The notes: generated by a model not told the origin, from the sequence alone. 64,000 nt of DNA from Cryphonectria parasitica EP155 (GCF_011745365.1 NW_024468909.1:2418001-2482000), one strand, 5' to 3'; positions 10,474-25,000 are shown, counted from the first letter of the stretch. Translations and numbers: made by a program.

Positions 10474-12065
10474 TTACTCCGGATCAGGCGCATACACCTC
10501 CTCGTCCGTCGTGGCTTTGGCCTGCTCCGCCAGCTGCTTCCACTGGGCCTCACCTTCCTCGGTCGTGGCGTCGATGATCTCCTGCTCGAGCGACAGGATG
10601 CCGGCGGCGTCCAACTTACCCACCATGTCCTCGGCCTCGTCCACCTTCATCCTCCCCAGCACGGTGTTCACCTCGTCCAGACTGCCAGTCGCCAGCGCCT
10701 TCTTCATGTCGGGGCTGAAGTCCTCGAAGATTTTTCTGGCCTCTTGTATCTCGGGGTCCTGGCTGTCGGCTGGCGGCACCCGGATGTTAATCACCGTACC
10801 CGGCTCCACGGCGTGCAGCTGGATCTGCTCGACGCCCTGGCCCTCGGCGGCGCCGGCAGCGCGCTGCTTGTTGATCTCGGCGGCGCGCTCCTTGATTTTC
10901 TGGTAGGTGTCCTGGACGTCCTTGAAGAAAATATCCTGCGCCTGGTGGCCCTTGGTCATGATGCGCTTGAAGAATAGCGCGACGCCGTCCCGTCCCAGGG
11001 CGCGGCAGTACTGCAGCAGCAGGGCCTGGTGGACGCACTGCCGTGCCAAGTCGTCCTTGTTGTCGAGCTGGGCGTCGAAGGCCATGATGAGCAGGCCGTC
11101 CGTCTCCTTCTCCGTCAGGATCTGCGGATTCTTGCTGAGGAAGGCCATGGAGGACGTGTAGTCGCCGTTCTTGATACTGGCAAACTGCTTCGCGGCGGGC
11201 GAGGCATCGACGTGCTCATCGTCATCGTCATCATTGTCGTCACCTTCTCCCCCCGCTGCTGCTGGTGCGCCTTTGGACGACGAGGTCCCTGCTGCTGCGG
11301 AGGGTGCAGCGTAGTTGGGGTTCAGCAGCTCCAGCTTGGTGTTGTCCTTCTGCCCGGGCGCCGACTTGTTGACATGCGAGCTGTCAAAGCCCGTATGGAT
11401 GCTCTCGCTCGTGATCTTGCGCCCTTCTTCCTTCTCCAGCTCGCCTAGCTTCTTCACCAGTTCCCCCTGCAGCTTTGTGACCTTGTCGAGGTGCTCCCCG
11501 ATCTCCGCTACCATAGCCTCGTACCGGCCCTCCTGCTTGACCTTCTTCTCCTCCATCGCGGTGTTCACCTGGTCCAGTAAGGTCGCCATCATCTTGCTGT
11601 ACGTCGGCATCGTCTCGCCCCCCTCAGGCCGCGGCAGGCCCTCGGGGCGCGGCGGAGGCTGGTCGTCCTCGGGTTTCAGGCCCGCCGCGCTCTCCATGAC
11701 GGCGGCGAAGGCAATCTCTCCGGGATTCCTGCTCTTGCTCTCGACATCTGAGGCGTGGGACTTGAGTGCGTTGAGCAGGCTAGTGATGCGTTGGATCAGC
11801 GCATCGTTGATCTGGCGCTCGTACTTGAACTGGACGATCTGCAGCCGCCGGTGCTCGCGCTCCTGGTGAATCTGCGCTTGCTTGGCGCGGATGAAGGATC
11901 GCTTGTCGACGTTGGGGTGGACTTCGACATCGGAGTCGTCTGAGAGCTCGAGCGCATCCTGTCGGAGGCGAGGTTTAGTGTCAGCTGTGACTTGTTTGCT
12001 TGCTTGCTTCGCAGCGATGATGCTGGATTGCCATGACTTACCCACTTGCTATAGTCCACAGGCAT
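10474..12065 (-). CDS. cdc37: Hsp90 co-chaperone Cdc37
   Basis: Cytosolic kinase-specific co-chaperone that recruits client protein kinases to Hsp90. Exon 1 (12065-12042) encodes only MPVDYSKW, and exon 2 (11958-10474) the rest; total 502 residues. The N-terminus MPVDYSKWDALELSDDSD is diagnostic: it carries the conserved CK2 target serines at 14 and 17 and is followed by HPNVDKRSFIRAKQAQIH. The N-terminal kinase-binding region is coiled-coil rich; the middle Hsp90-binding domain includes FLSKNPQILTEKETDGLLIM, and the C-terminal helical domain ends in an acidic tail with PDPE. An acidic low-complexity linker (GDDNDDDDDEH) lies between the first two. The first intron falls directly after codon 8. 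It is in tandem with MOT1 upstream on the same strand but is an independent gene. Confidence 0.97.
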
Positions 12066-12996
12066 CGTGACTACCTTTTCTTCTCTTTTTCTCTGTCCCT
12101 TTGGGAATGACTTCTAGGTCAATCTATGTGAAGATTCTTCCAGCAAAGACGGTTCGAGGGGAAAGAGATTGGGTGGTGTGAGAAAGGGTGATGGATGAAC
12201 ACAACCTCGCTGTGTGGCTAAAGTTGCAGTTATAATGTCATCAATTGTCCGTGTGCCACTTCCGAAGCTTCTGGAGGGGTAGTTCTGGTGGGGCCCGTCC
12301 CACTGGAAACAAGCTTAAGCTTACCACATTCAGGCCCTTCCAACCCCCTCCCCCCCCTCTCTCTTGCCCCCCTTTCCTCCTCTACAGTGGCGCCTTAAAG
12401 CAGGAAAGTATCAGACAACAAGTACTTGTTTACTTTTCGCAAGAAGCCGAGACAAACCATGAACGAGAGAATATAACAAGTATGTGGCCTCGGCCTAGAT
12501 AAATGCCTCTTGTATGCTTCAGAAAGCAGAATTTGTACAGCAGCTTTTGAATTTCATTTACCACCCTCCATATAGCTTCAGTCCCGCAAACAAACATATG
12601 GTTGCCCCGAAAAGACTCCTTTTCATCACCCCATTCATTGCTGTACAAAAGTCAATACATGATGATACAAAGAACCATTTCAAACGCCTTGCTCATCAGC
12701 CCTAGAGAATTAGTATGAAAAAAGAGCCCTCAAGATCAATCAATTCCTGCTAAACCGCTCTTCCAAAGTCCTATCATACCGGCGCCCTAACCCCCGCCAT
12801 CCGACTGCCTCAAGATACCACCGTTGCCAACTCCATCTGCATATGATTGCTGCCTCCTATTTCCCTGACCAAAAAAAAAAAAAAACTCCCGGAACCAGTT
12901 TTTGGTATCTTTCTCTTCTCTTCTCTTCCTTCTTCTTGACCACACCTTGCAAGTGGTAGTAACGATATTCAAAGAAGAAAAGAAAAAACATCTGCC
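12066..12996. promoter_or_regulatory. CDC37 promoter and MOT1 3' region
   Basis: No gene is seen. On the minus strand 12066-12238 lacks any ATG, a plausible CDC37 leader. A 15-A run is at 12871-12885, just beyond the MOT1 stop codon, so in the MOT1 transcript it reads as a U-run in the 3' UTR. Confidence 0.45.
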
Positions 12997-15900
12997 TTAT
13001 TGCATAGTCTTCAAGAATCCATCGAGGTCAAAACTCTCCTCGTACTGTTTGTTATCCCAAAGCTCACCGAGGTCCTCCAGCCAGGCCGCCTTTTTGCCGG
13101 GCTGCCGTACATCTCCCGTCTCCACATCCACCATGTCCTCCTCACGACCCTCGAAGCCGCTGCCACTTGGACCGCCCTTCTCGGGCTTCTCTTGGATCAG
13201 ACCTGGTCCTGCATCACCGATATTGAAGAGGTCAAGAATCTGGTCCGTATCCATGGTAGCCAGGCCCGCATTCTGCTGGTTGACCACCGTGGAGGCGACA
13301 TCAATCTTGAAGCGCTGGAGATTGAGAATCTTCTCTTCCAGTGTTCCACGAGTGACAAGCCGGTAAACATTGACAACCTTCTTTTGACCGATACGATGCG
13401 CGCGATCCATAGCCTGCAGGTCCTTCTGTGGGTTCCAGTCATGCTCGACAAAAATGACTGTGTCTGCACCCGTCAGATTCAGCCCGAGACCACCGACACT
13501 TGTTGTGAGCAGCAGACAATCGTATGATGGATCGCTGTTGAACTTATTGACAAGATCCTGCCGCTTGTTGGCCTCGACCGAGCCGTCCATCCGCAGGTAG
13601 GTGACAGAGGGGAGCATGGTCTTCAAGACCGTGTTCTGTACCATATCGAGCATCTCTTTCATCTGGCAGAAAATGAGGGCACGGTGAGGCTTGATGGGCT
13701 GGTAGAGCGGGTCGTTGGTATCTGGACCCTCGGTGCCGATACCGCAGTCGACAAGCAGATCTCGGAGAGCTGTCAGCTTGGGGGCGTGGACCGCGTCTTC
13801 GAGGCTGGTATTGCTCTTTGCAAGGATGCGCTGCGTGTCGTCGTACTTAGGATGACCCGGCTTGAGCACCATGGCGGGAGAGTTACACAGTTTTCGCATG
13901 TACTGCAACGCTTGGAAGATGTGTTGCTTGGCGTCCTTGTCGTCCCGACCAGCCTCCTCAGCGAGCTTTTTGGACTCCTTCTTGCTGAAGTCCTCGAAGA
14001 GCTTCCGTTGCAGATCGCTTAGGTCGCAGTAGTAGTTCTGCAAGATCTTGGGTGGGAGGTCGTTGAGCACCTCCTCCTTCAGGCGACGCAGCAAGAAAGG
14101 CAACACCTGCTTGTGCAGCGCCTCGATAGCGAGTGCGCCTGCTTCCTGCTCTTTTGATGAGGCCTTGCTGAAGCGCGACGCGGAGATAGGCTTGACGAAA
14201 CGATCCGCAAACATCTTCTCCGCGCCCAGGAAACCTGGCATGAGGAAATCAAAGAGAGACCACAGCTCTAACACGTTGTTCTGGATTGGTGTGCCGGTGA
14301 GGATGAGCCGGTGGTTGCTGGCCAGCTGCTTGACCGCCATGCTGATCTTGGCCTTGGCATTCTTGATCAGATGGCCCTCGTCGAGCACCACGTAATTCCA
14401 ATTGTACTTGCTCAAGACGTCAATGTCATTACGGCAAACATCGTAGGACGTGACCACGATATCTGGCTTGTCGAGCCTGTCCTTCATTGCCTTTCGCTCG
14501 GGGGGCGGTCCAACGTAGGCCATGACGCTGAGGAACGGGCTGTATGTTTTGATTTCCTGCTGCCAGTGACCTGACAGAGTCGGAGGGCAGACAATCAACG
14601 ATGGAAGGCGCCTCATGTCTGGATTGCTTGTCTTTGAGAACTCTTCGGCACGTTCGTGGTGATCGCTGGCAACAATACACAGAGTTTGCAGTGTCTTTCC
14701 GAGACCCATGTCGTCACAGAGAATGCCGTGTAGATGGTACTTCCTGAGAAAATTAAGCCAGTTGACACCGTCTTGCTGGTAGGAACGAAGCTCAGCCTTG
14801 ATGGCAACAGGGAGCTGGAAGGGCTCAACCTTCTTGGGATCCAGCAGCTGAGCAATGAAGGTTCTCTCGCGGTCTCTACCCTTCAGCAGCTCCTGAGATA
14901 GACCTGGCGGATCTGGTATGCCGGCCTCAAGAGGCACAAGCTTGACCAGCGTCGCGAATGAAGTAGTTGCGATGCGCCGTACATCGTCGTTCGAGTCGCT
15001 CATGCGGCCCAGGACGGGCACGATGAGGAAAACGACATAGGGAAGAATGGAATCTCCCATGACGGCGATCAAATGGTAAATAGTCTCAATAGCACCCTGT
15101 CGGAAATGGAGGTCGAGAGGGTTGTTAATAGATGGAAGAACCTTCTCTACTAACGCTGTCATGCCCTCCACCGTTATGACGCTGCACACAGTTGCCAGGC
15201 ACTTTGCAGCCATGTACCTGAAGACCGAGAGCTCAGAATGCAGAGCTGTGGCGACCAGGGGAAGTAGTTGCATGATAAATGGATGCAGTGCCACGTCAAC
15301 TGTGGGTGTCATGGTACGGATAACCGACATGGCATCGACGATCTCCTGTCCAAAGGTTTGTTCAGGATCCCTGGCCTCAGCAGGAAGATCGCCCGAGAAG
15401 GCCTTGATGAGTGGTTGCTCCATAGCGCTGCGAATGCTCGGCACCACAGCCAACAGCTCGGGACCATATGTCTTGGCCAGTATCTGCAGTGCCTCCTTTG
15501 CACCACGGCGTGTGATGCGTGCGGCCTTTGCCTCACGGGCATACTGCGCGGCATCAGGGCGATCGACACGGTCCTCATCCTTCTGCATTGAAAGAACATC
15601 GTCCGTCTTTCCTGCGTTGGGCCCAAACTCGGGCGTCTCGCTTGTCTCCATGCATGAGAACTTGACCAGGTTGGCCACCACTTTGTCAGCGGGACCACGA
15701 CGACCAGACTCGGTGAAGAGCTGGACCAGTCTTGCAATGGTCGATGACGATCGCGACTGCAGCTCTTGGTTCTCTTCGTTCTTGACGCTCTCCATGATTG
15801 CCTTGATCAGTGGGCTGGGCTTCTTCGGTAGAAGCTTGATTGCCACTAGTGCACAGGCTGCTGCGCCCTTGATTTGTACATCGCGGGCATCCTTCTTGAC

Positions 15901-18750
15901 CTTGGCCTCCACAATCATCTCCGCGGTACTGTCTCGGGCCTCGGCGAGTTGTTGGCTCGCGATAAGACGCTGACCGGGAGCCATGACCTTCTTCAGCTTC
16001 TCATAGTCCTCATTTACCACCTTCTCCGCGTTGATGATCGAAAATGCTCCTGGTCCTGCTTCGGCCTCGCCTTGGACAACCACAGCCAGTACCGGGAGCT
16101 TGCCACTGGAGACCTTGCCGTGGTCGCGGAACAGGTTAATTAATTGCTGGCACTGTGTGCGGACTGCCTTGATATAGCTGACAAGGTCGCGATAGCAGGG
16201 TGGCCGTTCACCCTCGACCATCTGCTGCAACAGCGGGCCAAACCGGGAACACTGTTCTGTGCTCTCACAATTCTTGGCATATTCATCTACAATCATGCAA
16301 GCGGCCAGCTGGGTGGATGAGAACGCCGAAGAGAGACCACGCTGAATGTTCGCGTCGTACTCCTGCAGGTCTGTCGAAGGTACCCGGGACATGATAATGC
16401 CCATAGCTCTAGCGGTGTATATCCGGGATCGCACGGGTGTTTCCATGCCAACCAGGTCGACATCACCTGACATCATGCGTCCATCGAGATCATGAGACTG
16501 GGAAGGTATGGCCTCCTCGACCTTGGTGGACTTTCTGCGCCGCTTCGTGGCTCGCTCGCCCCCTTCTGATGGACTAGATCTTCGGGGTGGTGGTGGAGGC
16601 GGTGGTGCACCTGCCAGAGGGGCATAGGTGCCACCCGACGGTTTCAGGAACAATGTTGCATTCATAGGTATCGGGTTGCGCTGCACGCCGATGGGATGCA
16701 GCGAGAGCTCCATCAACGGGGCGATGTGAGAAGAGAACTCCATTGCCAGCACTGCTGGGCTCTGGGAAAGCGACTTGACGAGAGCAGTCCACAGCTCGAG
16801 GGACATCTCGAGCGTCTCCGGGTCGCGTTCCACAAGGAGGTTCTGGAAGATGAGCCTGAGGAGCCTGCCGTCGAGCCAGCCCTGGGATGACTCTGCGTCT
16901 AACTTTGCAAATGTCATGAGAGCTTTTAAGACTGCGAGACGGACAGAAGTTATGGTATGACGGAGGAATGGGTACAGTCGAGGGACGAGAACGGTGAATG
17001 ACCTCTCCTCGTCTTCCTTGGCCGACGTCTTCATCGCGGAGAGAACTTCGGGGAAACCGCAGAGAATGGCGAGAAGGTCCATGATCTTGCCCGTGGAGGC
17101 ACTCAGATCGTCGCTAAGATCGGCGAGACCCTCCCAGACGATATAGATCAGCTTGTTCAACTCGCCTGGACGCTGCGTGACAAACTCCTTCGCCATGGGG
17201 ATCAATGTGGCAGCGCTGACTGAACGCACATCGTCATCTCTGTCGCCCAGGCCCTTCATGACAGCACGGATAATGCCATCAATCATGTCGCCGTCTTCCA
17301 TGAGGAGGTCCTTGCGCACAGCAACAACATATCGGAGTCCCACCATGCCACCATGGCAGATGGGCCAGACATGCTGTTCCAAGGGCAGGTCTTCTTGCAT
17401 GACCATCCGATAGAGAATGCGATAGATGGCATGCACAGAATTTGCGGGAAAGTGAAACAGGACGGAGCCCAGTGTCTGGCCCACCGTTTCACGGATTGGT
17501 GCCACCGATGTGTCTGAGCTGTAATCTGTAAATCTGTCCAGCATCAGAACACAACATAGCCGGCAGGCAACATCATCGAGCCACTTCCGGTTCCGCTCAT
17601 CGTTCTCGCTGCGTGACCTGCCGCGACATCGACCAGCACCTGCACCATGGACCCTGATGACTTCTCTCAGACCCATGGCTGCACCGTGTCTTGTCTCCCA
17701 AGAAGGATCGAAAAGGTCAATCTTGAGGAAATCACAGAGCCGCTCGTAGGGCCACTCGATGCCTTCGACGACAACGTCTGTCTCGAGTTCCGATTTGATC
17801 GGTATGATAGGGCCCTTGTACTCGGAAACAACTTTCGAGTCTTCGTCAATGTCAGTGGGCCTGTCAAGGCTGAAGTAATCAGCCATCTTGCCATTCTTCT
17901 TGGAGTCGGCATCGGCCATGGGTGTCTCATCCGGAAAACCTTCAGACCCAGCGGTGGTTGCGCGGCGGAGCGAGAGGTCGCCGAAGCCACCCTTGCCCTG
18001 GGCAGCTTTCTGAGCTTCGCGCTTCCTCTTCCGCTTCAGAACGTTGAGCTGCCTTGCGCTCATGCCACTCTCCTCTGTCGAGTGGGGCGCAGGTGCCCCA
18101 TGATGGTTGCCGTTGAAGCCATTCGTGTCGGCTGGTGTGCTGGGGCTGGCACTATCACGAGAGACAGGCAACTCCTCGTCCTCGTATATGCGGCCAAGTA
18201 GACCTAGTCGACCGATGAGAGTCTTCTTTTGATGAGCTAGACGGGCCTGTGGATCCAATGCGCCGAGTGCGTAGTCGACGGTGCCACCTCGTAGTAGTTC
18301 CCTGCCGTATTTTATTATGTTTGTCACGTTGAGGGTGTCTAGACTCAACGTGTCATCCTCGAGGAGGGTTGGCGCTTCCCTGTCCTCCTTCTTGACGAAG
18401 CCATCACCGTCGTCTTCGTCCTGCTTCTTGGGCGCCACGGGCTCCTCATCTGCGTTTGGGTCGTAAGCTTCTGCATTTTCGATGATCTTGCCGATGGCCT
18501 TAGCAGCAGTTGACCGGGTCTCCCAGTCCTTGTGTCGCAGATAAGGGACCACTCGAGAGAGGAGGTTGAAGAGCTCCTCTGGTTGATGCTTCTGCCAGTC
18601 GGCAAGCTGGTTCACGGCCGTGTCCCGGATGAGACGGGTACTTCCAGTCTCCAGGATACTGAGAAATGTCAGCTTCAGAGCACATCAAATTGGGGTTTAT
18701 CAATGACGAGATGGAACTTACGTCACAAGGCGGTCGAGTCTTGATGCCAT
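12997..18750 (-). CDS. mot1: TBP-removing Swi2/Snf2 ATPase Mot1
   Basis: Nuclear ATPase that strips TATA-binding protein from DNA (BTAF1/Mot1 family). Exon 1 (18750-18722) encodes MASRLDRLVT; exon 2 (18658-12997) encodes the rest; total 1896 residues, normal for the family. The N-terminal two thirds are HEAT-like repeats that grip TBP (for example PYLRHKDWETRSTAAKAIG and DPSWETRHGAAMGLREVIR). The C-terminal Snf2 motor begins near residue 1310, with ILCDDMGLGKTLQ (Walker A), VLDEGHLIKN (DEGH box), ILTGTPIQNN and, near residue 1764, DRAHRIGQKKVVNVYRL. Upstream a minimal ATG-ATA-TAG reading frame (18765-18757) ends just before the start codon. MOT1 is divergent from SMC3 across about 3.2 kb. The call is secure; the absence of further introns is supported by the uninterrupted frame. 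Confidence 0.97.
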
Positions 18751-21700
18751 CTTGAACTATATCATGGCGCGAACCAAATAGGCAGTTGAGAAAAGACTAG
18801 AAGCTACTGGCAACGCGACAAGGCTGACGGAGCCATCAAATCCACTTTTTCCGGTGTTTCAGAGGCAAGAAGCCTAGTTGATGACTGAACCTGGGATACA
18901 TGGTTAGAAAATACTGCAGAAGACGCGCAATTCAAAGAAATCTCAAGTCAAGGTCCGATAGGTGATGACGCGATTGGTGCTGACTGAATGCATTGCCTGA
19001 ACATCAAAGCTCGAGAATAGAAATGAAGTGAGATGCTTGAGTGAGAGGCTTACTTGTTGATTAGAGGCTAAAATGGAAGCTGTCCAATCAAACTGTTGCT
19101 GTGGGGCGGTGAGGCACCTACTCTTCCAAAGCAGGCGCTGCAACCGGAAGTCGAGATGCTGCAGATGGCTGCAGGAAGAATTGAGGAAGATGAAAGTGAT
19201 GACCGTGTGAAGATGAGTCGTAGTGTTTTTGCTTTTCTTCTTTCCTTTCTTTCGTGGCGTTTGGCGATGGTTTTTTAATTAAAAAAAAGCAAAGCTGTGG
19301 TCGTGCTTGGGCGTCGCGATCAAAATCTACACAAAGTTGGCAGTGAGATCTGAAACTTTGACATGCGGAATGCGCCGAGGTGGATTTGCAGGTTGACCTT
19401 GGGAGATCTGGGCCGCGTCGGGTAATGTTGGTTGCTGATGCTGTAATGCAGAATGATGTGGTACCAGCTTGGTTGCTTTTTCTTTTCCTTTTCATGCAGT
19501 ACCGCGGCGGGTCTGGGGCTGAGATTTGGGTTATGGGCCTCGGGTCTGGGTCTGGGCCTGGGCCTGGGCACGATCTGTGGACAACAAGGCTTCACAGCGG
19601 CGGCGGCAGCAGCGGCAGCGAGCTTGTGAGAGAAATCACCCCAGGGGCGGGCGTGGCCCTTCTATATCTAAGGTATCCTTATTTTTATAATCGCGTGGGA
19701 CTGGCCCCAACCGTTACTTCCCTGCACAACCTCCGCTGAATGGAGACTAGCGCAAGAGCCATCCCCTGCTCCCGTGTCTGCCACTTCTGGGACCAGAGCA
19801 GCAAGTACTGCCGCCTGTGGACAACCAAATTTTTCAGGGCTTGGCTTTTCTTTCCATCGCCATCAGTCAGGCCTACCTTTTCCTCGCGCCTTTTTTTCTT
19901 CTTCACCCAATGCTCCTTTTAGTTCACGTAGCCTTTGATGATTAGCCGGTTGATAACGATAGTGGAAGCCAGATCCACACAAGCTCTGCCTAGCGCCACC
20001 TTACATCTTCATCGTCCCTGCCGCTTCTGCTTCCATCCAGCCATCAAAATTCATCATCTGAATAGTGGCAATATTGGGTTCGAAAAAGTTCGTATCAACT
20101 AATCATCAAATCATCAACCTTCACTCATCCCTTTTTACGGAGAAGAATGCGTATGCATGCGCTTGTTAGCAGATGTCCCCGCACATGCATACATACATCC
20201 CTTGATAATTCTGTGCAGTGCCCTAAGGCTTTTCGTAGTGGACATTTTGGTCAGATAAAAAGGCTGCGTCTACTCTCTGCGAAATGCCCTCCCTCGTTCC
20301 GTCTGGCACGTGCTTCAGATCTGGGACACGCCATCCAGATTTTCTGTCTACCTTGCCCGCCGTGCCCGCCTCACAATTTGACGGAGCGCCACCCACGTGA
20401 GAGGCCACCTGTGCACTTTCGTCAACGCTGTCGTAACCCACTAGGCTTTCTTCTTCTGCCTGTCAGCGCCGTGACTCTCTTGTTCAGACAGCGTGAGCTT
20501 CTCGAGCTTCCCCAAAACTTTGCACCCAACCAAACGTCCCGCAGAGTATTGAGAGTAAAGGAAAAGTCTCGTGGGACAATAGGACAAGGCTGGCCTTAGT
20601 CATTCGGCCTAAGCTCTCGATCCGGAGGGCCGTACCAGAGCACATCCCTGCCTATGGCTTTTACTAGTACAATAGCTGAGTTCCCTCTCAATATTCAACA
20701 ACTTGCTCATCGGCATTAACAGCAACCCTGATGTCGCTCACGAGAATTCTGCTCTTGCTTGCTTTCATCATACGAATGATTGCAAAGTAGCTGCCTTCTA
20801 CCATCTTGCTGGCGAAAAGAGCAACCTTATAGTCTCACATAGATTCCCAAGCCCAGATTGTTGTTGCCTACATCTTTCGGGATAAGCGCGTGCACTTGCC
20901 TGTGACGCATGTACCGGGTCGTTCGGGACGTAGGCTGAGCCACGTCGAGATGAGTTACTCAAGACCCAAATATGCAAACGTACCTACCATCTCTAATGAG
21001 ATACAGAACTTACTAAGAAACATCCTCATTCTTCCTTCACGTCTTCTTTCCGAGACTTATTATGCTATTCATACAAATCTCAGCAAGCCGCTAGGACTGT
21101 GGAAGAGGGCTGGCCATAGTGTTCCGTGCCAGTGATCGTCAGGGGCCGCAGTGATGTACATAGTACACGGCTATCTGTAGTGGTACATGGGCGTGTCTCG
21201 TCACATTTACTTCTCAACCATTCACGGCTAGATCACCGTTTGTTTTGGTCGTTTCAATGCAATCGTGTCTGGCTCCACATGGCAGCACCTCATACCGTGC
21301 ATCGGCGGGTCTTTCAACAACACGTCTTACGAGCGAGGCTGTGGAAGACATTTTCGGGGAAAGCCACGAGATTGAGACAGGTGGCTATACACAAGAGGCG
21401 GAAGACGATGTCAATTCAAGAAGACACAAGAAAAAGAGAGCAAGAAAAAGAAAGAAAGAAACCCTACTAAAAGCCGAGAGAATGACAACGGTGTGGTTGA
21501 TATATTCCATTGGCGCCCGGGAGCGAATCAGTATCTCGATCCCACAGATTCTTGGCTCCTGGCGTGTAGTCTCGGGGTAAGAATCAAGGCCTTGTGCATA
21601 GATTGCATTGTTTTCGTTTCCTGTCCAAGTGATCCGCTATTGCTCAGCCAATATCCTCAACTCTAAATACTCGAGATTCGGCTGGGCAACCCGAAAGTAC

Positions 21701-22005
21701 CTTGTCTAGCCTATGGTTGATGTTGCGGTTCGTAGCTTATGTCAGCAGGTCCAGATAGGGAAGGGACCCCCCGCAGCGGGCGTTCCTGCTTAACATTAAG
21801 CCCATAAGGCCGTCGCGTCGCGTACTTGACTTGCAGCACCCACCTTCGTAAGAACGCTTAACAAATCTCCTCGAGCACATTCAACCGCGTCAATACTCTT
21901 GCCACCATTTCGACTGGCACTGAAGATCAAAAGAGTCACATTGATTGAGCTGGAGGTTGATTTCATTAGCAGCTGCAACGCGCTGCTGCTGCGTTGACCG
22001 GCAAG
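18751..22005. promoter_or_regulatory. Long divergent intergenic region MOT1/SMC3
   Basis: No coding gene can be supported in these 3.2 kb. Short frames present (for example around 20147-20599) have no family similarity. The part next to SMC3 (21742-22005) has no plus-strand ATG and probably holds its leader. GGGTCTGGGCCTGGGC-like direct repeats lie near 19545-19568. An unannotated non-coding RNA cannot be excluded by eye. Confidence 0.4.
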
Positions 22006-25000
22006 ATGTACATCAAACAAATCATCATCCAGGGCTTCAAGAGGTTTGCGCCGCCCCCGACCCACTTGTCGTTATTATCACAGACTGACATGCATCCACA
22101 GCTACAAGGACCAGACGATCATCGAGCCTTTCTCACCCGGAACGAACGTGGTCGTGGGACGAAATGGCTCGGGCAAGAGCAACTTCTTCGCGGCCATACG
22201 CTTCGTGCTGAGTGATGCTTACAATAACCTCAGCCGCGAGGAGCGCGCCGCGCTTCTCCACGAAGGCTCAGGCTCTGCCGTCGCTACCGCGTACGTCGAA
22301 GTCATTTTCGACAACTCGAGACCCCATCGCCGGTTCACGACCATCGACGAGGACGAGGTCTCCATACGAAGGACAATCGGGCACAAGAAAGATGAATACT
22401 CGGTGGACAAGAAAGTCTGGCCGAAGAAGGAGGTCATGCAGTTGCTCGACACGGCAGGATTTTCTAGGACCCAGCCGTTCTACATCGTGCCGCAGGGACG
22501 CGTCACGGCGCTCACCAACATGAAGGAGAAGGACCGTCTAAACCTGCTCAAGGAAATCGCTGGCACCCAGCTGTACGAGGACAAGCGTGCCGAGTCGCTG
22601 AAGATCATGCATGACACGAGCAACAAGAGAGAAAAGATCGATGAGTTGCTGGACTACATCAAGGAGCGCCTGGTCGAGCTGGAGGAGGAGAAGGAGGAGC
22701 TCCGAGGGTTCCAGAGCGCTGACAGGGAACGGCGCTGTCTGGAATACGCGTACTACTATCAACAACAGATGGCCGCCGAGACTCTGCTCGAGGAACTCGA
22801 CTCAGCAATGAAGGACGGCGGCGAGAACGACTCGGAACAGCGCATGGCATTGACAAGGGGGGAGAGAGCCATTGCAGAGTTGGAGTCCAAACATAGCTCC
22901 TTGCAACAGAATTTGAATCTGCTGAAGATGGAGCGCCGCCAGCTTGAAGAGGACAGGCGCGAGAGCGCAAAGGCCCGCGCTAAGGCGGAGCTCAAAGTAA
23001 AAGACCTCGCTGATAGCCAGTCATCCCGGGATCAGGCCAAGCAACAGCACGACAAGGAGCTAGAAACGGTCAGGAAGGAGATCAGAGCGAAGGAGGCAGA
23101 GCTCAAGAAGCTTATCCCCGAGCTCGAGAGACGCAAGGCGAAAGAGGACGAGGCCAAGCGAGCCCTTGATGTCGTCGAGAACAGCAGGACTCGCCTCCTC
23201 AATAAGCAGAGTCGCGGCGCGCAATTCAAGACCAAGGCCGAACGGGATACCTTCCTACGAAAAGAGATCAACGAGCTTAACCTCACCATCGCCAAGCAAA
23301 AGTCGGTCTTTGTGGACGCTGAGGAAGAGGTGCAGCATGTCAAAGCTTCAATCCAGCAGCTGGAAGAGGACGTCGCCGACCTTCGCGCCCAGCTCGAGAG
23401 TTGGGGTGGCGGAAGGCAGTCTATGATTGATCAAGTTGCTCAAGCCCAGGAGAACCTCGACAACCTCAACGAGGAACGAAAGCGACTGCGTCGTGAGGAT
23501 GACAAGCTCGATACGGTCCTCGCCAGGACAAGGGAGGAGAAAGATCGCGCGGAGCGCGAGCTCTCCTACGCCATGGACCACGCGACCGCCAGAGGCCTGG
23601 CTACTCTGCGCCAACTCAAGCTGGAGCGAGACATTCCAGGGGCATACGGGACTTTGGCCGAGCTGATGGAGGTTCCTGAGGCGTATCGGATCGCTGTTGA
23701 GCAAACAGCAGGCACCAGTCTATTCCACTACGTTGTCGATAACGAGAAGACGGCGAGCATGCTCGCCACCGAGCTATACAAGAGACATGGAGGTCGCATC
23801 ACCTTCGTGCCCCTTGCACAGCTCAAGCCCAGAAAGGTTAACATGCCGCGCGCGAGCGACATCATCCCCCTCATCAGCAAGATCGAGTACGACCCACAAT
23901 TTGACGATGCCTTCCAACAAGTCTTTGGCAAGACGGTTGTAACGAACAATCTGCAGACTGGCAGCCAGTATGCGAGGAGCCACAACGTTGACGCTATCAC
24001 ATCTGACGGAGACATCATCAACAAGAGAGGTGTCATCTCTGGTGGCTTCATCGACTCACGCAAATCACGTCTGCAGGCGGTCTCGGCCGTCAATCAATGG
24101 CGTGACAAGCACGATGAGATACTGTCCAAAGCCCGCGCCACCCAGAAAGAGATAGATCAGAAAGATCAGGAGATCACCCGTGCTCTTGGAGAGCTGCAAA
24201 AGAGGGAGTCGAATCTGCGTAGAGCCGATGGCGGCCTGGAGCCTCTCAAGATTGAGCTGAGGCACAAGCAAAGCCAGCTGGAGCGAGCGCGCGAACACCT
24301 CGACGCGGCGACGACCAGGAGGGATCAGGTGAACAAGAATATGCACGACTTTGGTGGCATGCTGGAGAACCTTGAGCAGGAGCTAGCCTCTGATTTCAAG
24401 AAGGCGCTAACGGGCCACGAGGAGCAGCAGCTGGAAACGCTTGCTGTCCAAGTACAACAGCTGCAAAAGGACTGGAACGAGGCAGCTCGGGCTCGCCGGG
24501 AAGTGGGCACTCGACATGCAATCCTAGACACGGATCTGCGTCAAAACCTGCGGCTTAAGGAAGACCAGCTGAGCAGCCTGGCTTTTGAGAATTCCTCCTC
24601 TGCAGATGGCGGCAACAGCTACGCCGACGCGCAGAAGGAACTCAAGAAGATTATGAAGTCTGCCGGAGTTATTGAAAATAGACTGCAGCAAAATGAGGTC
24701 CAGGCCGAGGAGGTTGGGAGCCAGATCACAGAGGTCGAGTCGACCATAGAAGGCAAGCAGCAACAACTGCAAGATCTCTCACGACAGATCGAGAAGCAGC
24801 AAAAGAGGATAGAGAAGAGCGCCCAGAGGAAGCATCTCATCACGAACGACATAGAAGAGTGCGCCAAGAACATCCGTGATCTCGGCGTTCTGCCCGACGA
24901 GGCGTTCACAAAGTTTGTGAAACTCAAGACAAACGAGATCCATAAGAGACTTCGCGCATGCAACGAAAAGCTCAAGAAGTACAAGCATGTCAACAAGAAG

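Noticed and set aside
10418..11869. Several plus-strand open frames across CDC37
   Set aside because: They are antisense shadows caused by GC-rich codons of the CDC37 gene; CDC37 itself is unmistakable.
20147..20599. 150-residue plus-strand frame between MOT1 and SMC3
   Set aside because: Cys/Pro/Arg-rich translation typical of non-coding sequence; no splice partners or similarity.
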